DNA of 64,000 nt from Atopobium sp. ICM42b. GTDB lineage: Bacteria; Actinomycetota; Coriobacteriia; Coriobacteriales; Atopobiaceae. The stretch spans positions 1 to 64,000 of the forward strand of contig JDFH01000014.1 of the NCBI GenBank assembly GCA_000564995.1. Direction: 5' to 3'. Of this stretch, positions 62,291-64,000 are shown piece by piece. The translations under genes were made by a program, and so were the position numbers. Under the pieces are notes generated by a model. It ran no database searches and was not told the DNA's origin. It saw only the letters and a program-made list of their open reading frames with translations. Position 1 is the stretch's first letter. Every line of letters begins with the position of its first letter.

Positions 62291-63349
62291 ATGGCAGAAG
62301 ATACTTCAAAGCAAACAACGCGCCGTAAGGGCACAAAAAGGGAACCTTTATCGTCTGGTGCTGCTCAGACGGCAGGGGCTACTAAGCCTTCTTTTATGAG
62401 TAAGGCCTTTAAGCCTAAGCTAAAGGTTGAGGCTACAGCTTCTGATGCCAAACCTTCTGCTAAAAAGATTTCTGCCAAAAAGCCAAATAACGCTACAAAA
62501 ACTGCTGCTCAGGCTCGTGCCGAGCGTATTAAACACAGCAGAAAAGTATCGTTTAAGACAGTTAGAACAGTTCTCATTGTTTTGATGAGTCTGGCTATTC
62601 TTGCTGGCATCGCTTTTCTCGTCCTACGCTCTTCCTCAGTCTTTGCCATTACCAACATTCAGGTTGAGCCAACGGAGCACGTTACTAACGAGCAAATCCA
62701 AAAGCTCATTGCAGTAGAAGAGGGAACAACGCTGCTCAATATGGACGAGTCCCTTATCACTGAAGAACTCCAGAAAGATCCTTGGGTGGCGTCCGCAACG
62801 TACGAGAGACAGTTCCCTAATACGCTGCGCATCACCATCACAGAACGTAAGGTCACAGCCATAGTGGCGCTTTCTTCTGGCCCTGTTGCATGGTATTTGG
62901 GCGAGAATAACGTCTGGCTTGAGGCAGATCAGCTCAACGTTCCAGAAGGAAAAACTACCGCTACTGTTGCGCTTGAGAAGGCAACCTCAGAGGGCGAGCT
63001 GCTTATTACCGATGTTCCTGCAACGGTTTCTCCGGTAGCAGGTACCACGGCAACAGACGCAGAAATTCAAGCGGTTATGCAGTATCAGTCTACGTTCTCG
63101 TCAGAGCTTACCTCACAGATTGTGAGCTACTCGGCTAGTAGCGTTGATGCAATTTCTGTCACCCTCACTAATGGCGTACAAGTTGCCCTTGGTTCTCCAA
63201 CACAGATTGCAGACAAAGAAAAAGTGATTCTGGCAATGCTTAAGCAGTTCCCAGGAGAGCTTACGTACTTGAACGTAAGAACACCTGCAAGCCCAACCTA
63301 TAGGCGAGTTTCTACCGGAAATGTTCAGTCTGGCTCTGGTGTTTCGTAG
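62291..63349 (+). CDS. ftsQ: Cell division protein FtsQ/DivIB
   Basis: 352 residues. A Lys/Ala-rich cytoplasmic region (1-95) and membrane helix (about 97-118) precede the POTRA domain (about 120-195: ITNIQVEPTEHVTNEQIQKL, WVASATYERQFPNTLRI) and the FtsQ beta domain. It links FtsL/FtsB to the ring. The start is ATG 62291; the longer frame lies inside murB. Confidence 0.88.
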   Translation: MAEDTSKQTTRRKGTKREPLSSGAAQTAGATKPSFMSKAFKPKLKVEATASDAKPSAKKISAKKPNNATKTAAQARAERIKHSRKVSFKTVRTVLIVLMSLAILAGIAFLVLRSSSVFAITNIQVEPTEHVTNEQIQKLIAVEEGTTLLNMDESLITEELQKDPWVASATYERQFPNTLRITITERKVTAIVALSSGPVAWYLGENNVWLEADQLNVPEGKTTATVALEKATSEGELLITDVPATVSPVAGTTATDAEIQAVMQYQSTFSSELTSQIVSYSASSVDAISVTLTNGVQVALGSPTQIADKEKVILAMLKQFPGELTYLNVRTPASPTYRRVSTGNVQSGSGVS

Positions 63350-63429
63350 GGAAACGCGGTACTACCACGCGCCGTTAGGCTATTTTTTCCTACCGTTTAC
63401 CAGGTTTCTTCACAATTTCTACATATTAT

Positions 63430-63462
63430 TTGACTTGCATGGGTGAGTTGTGCAAATATACC
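63430..63462 (+). promoter_or_regulatory. Candidate ftsZ promoter
   Basis: In the 247-bp gap after ftsQ, TTGACT (63430-63435) with AAATAT 18 bp downstream, or TTGCAT with TATACC 16 bp downstream, could drive ftsZ. The leader to the ATG is about 130 bases and GC-richer. No terminator is obvious. Confidence 0.4.
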
Positions 63463-63596
63463 CCGCTTTGCATGAAGCGTAAGCCTTAACTTGAGGTTTA
63501 GGGTTTTATACAGCGGTTCTGCGAGCGCATAAACGTAGCCTAAGCGCAGTCGCGCTCCGGGACAAACGGGCACAAGCGTGCCTCAAGGAGGAAGAC

Positions 63597-64000
63597 ATGA
63601 TTAAGGACACCGATACCCTTAACAACTATCTTGCTGTTATCAAGGTTGTTGGCGTTGGTGGCGGCGGAACTAACGCTGTCAACCGCATGATTGAAGAAGG
63701 CATCCGTGGCGTTGAGTTTGTTGCTGTAAACACCGATGCACAGGCTCTTGCAATCTCCGATGCTGACATTAAGGTTCACATCGGTACTGACATTACCAAG
63801 GGTCTTGGTGCTGGCGCTAACCCTGAGGTTGGTAAAGAGGCAGCAGAGGATAGCCGCGACGAGATCAAGGCTGCACTTGCTGGCGCTGATATGGTCTTCA
63901 TCACTGCTGGCGAGGGTGGCGGTACTGGTACCGGCGCTGCTCCAGTTGTTGCTGATATTGCAAAGAATGACGTTGGCGCACTGACCGTTGGCGTTGTTAC
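63597..64000 (+). CDS. ftsZ: Cell division GTPase FtsZ (5' part)
   Basis: The first 134 codons are present and the gene continues beyond the window. [45 protein letters not shown] and the tubulin signature [12 protein letters not shown] fix the identity. AAGGAGG precedes the ATG. ftsA, often found before ftsZ in other phyla, is absent, as is usual in Actinomycetota. Confidence 0.96.
   Translation, partial: MIKDTDTLNNYLAVIKVVGVGGGGTNAVNRMIEEGIRGVEFVAVNTDAQALAISDADIKVHIGTDITKGLGAGANPEVGKEAAEDSRDEIKAALAGADMVFITAGEGGGTGTGAAPVVADIAKNDVGALTVGVV

Noticed and set aside
1..64000. CRISPR array, prophage, plasmid origin or restriction system
   Set aside because: No regularly spaced long repeats, no phage or toxin genes and no methylase or nuclease pair were seen; the only dispersed repeat is the short TTCTCGCC word.

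Overview
The window reads as a chromosomal segment of a low-to-mid GC member of the Coriobacteriia (Actinomycetota), most like the Atopobium/Lancefieldella group. That placement is an inference from gene content, protein style and codon use; no 16S rRNA gene is present. Gene density is high and almost everything lies on the + strand. The minus-strand exceptions are one small operon (12617-14792) and one small membrane protein (21914-22195). I saw no tRNA, rRNA, CRISPR array, prophage or intact insertion sequence.

Layout. 1-451: gene-poor, with palindromic repeats. 452-658: FeoB-associated-type Cys-rich peptide. 784-6504: nitrogen island, made of a glutamine-synthetase-like protein with an eroded active site, a polar amino acid ABC transporter whose permease carries an extra extracytoplasmic domain, and a GlnR-like orphan regulator. 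6701-9545: HtrA protease and RmuC. 9691-12627: copper module, CsoR then CopA with a CopZ domain fused at its end. 12617-14792 (minus): adenosine deaminase, ADP-ribosylglycohydrolase and a 31-codon leader ORF. 15129-17437: PLC-like protein, PPP phosphatase, deoxyinosine glycosylase. 17458-20662: CjaA-type cysteine ABC transporter behind an upstream ORF containing Cys codons. 20847-26178: KdgT permease, SGNH esterase, dGTPase, RarA. 26270-29500: DUF948-like, RsbW-like, SigB/F sigma factor, AI-2E-family permease. 29526-37378: alaS, yqgF, mltG, yqeG, aroK, degenerate aroB-like, pepQ. 37631-40898: mannose-type PTS with DUF956. 41035-46326: efp, asp23, nusB, xseB, tlyA, nadK, recN (with a LexA-type box). 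46461-49047: pyrG, xerD. 49542-64000: the division and cell wall cluster mraZ-rsmH-ftsL-ftsI-murF-mraY-murD-ftsW-murG-murC-murB-ftsQ-ftsZ. It lacks murE and ftsA at their usual places, and ftsZ runs off the end.

How the parts fit. The organism appears to live on imported amino acids and sugars: two amino acid ABC systems, a mannose PTS, and eroded GS-like and AroB-like proteins. Regulation is visible at several loci. CsoR boxes flank the csoR promoter. A LexA box precedes nadK-recN. Four 10-bp direct repeats precede mraZ. The pyrG leader has the geometry of CTP-sensing start-site switching. A probably leaderless short ORF with Cys codons precedes the cysteine transporter.

The strongest unexplained signal runs through the whole window. 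The octamer TTCTCGCC (or its complement GGCGAGAA) occurs about 35 times by hand count, where about two would be expected from base composition. It occurs in both orientations, in all reading frames and between genes, and several times as an inverted pair with a fixed 4-bp spacer that serves as a terminator. This resembles the DNA uptake sequences of Neisseria and Pasteurellaceae, which to my knowledge are not described for Coriobacteriia.
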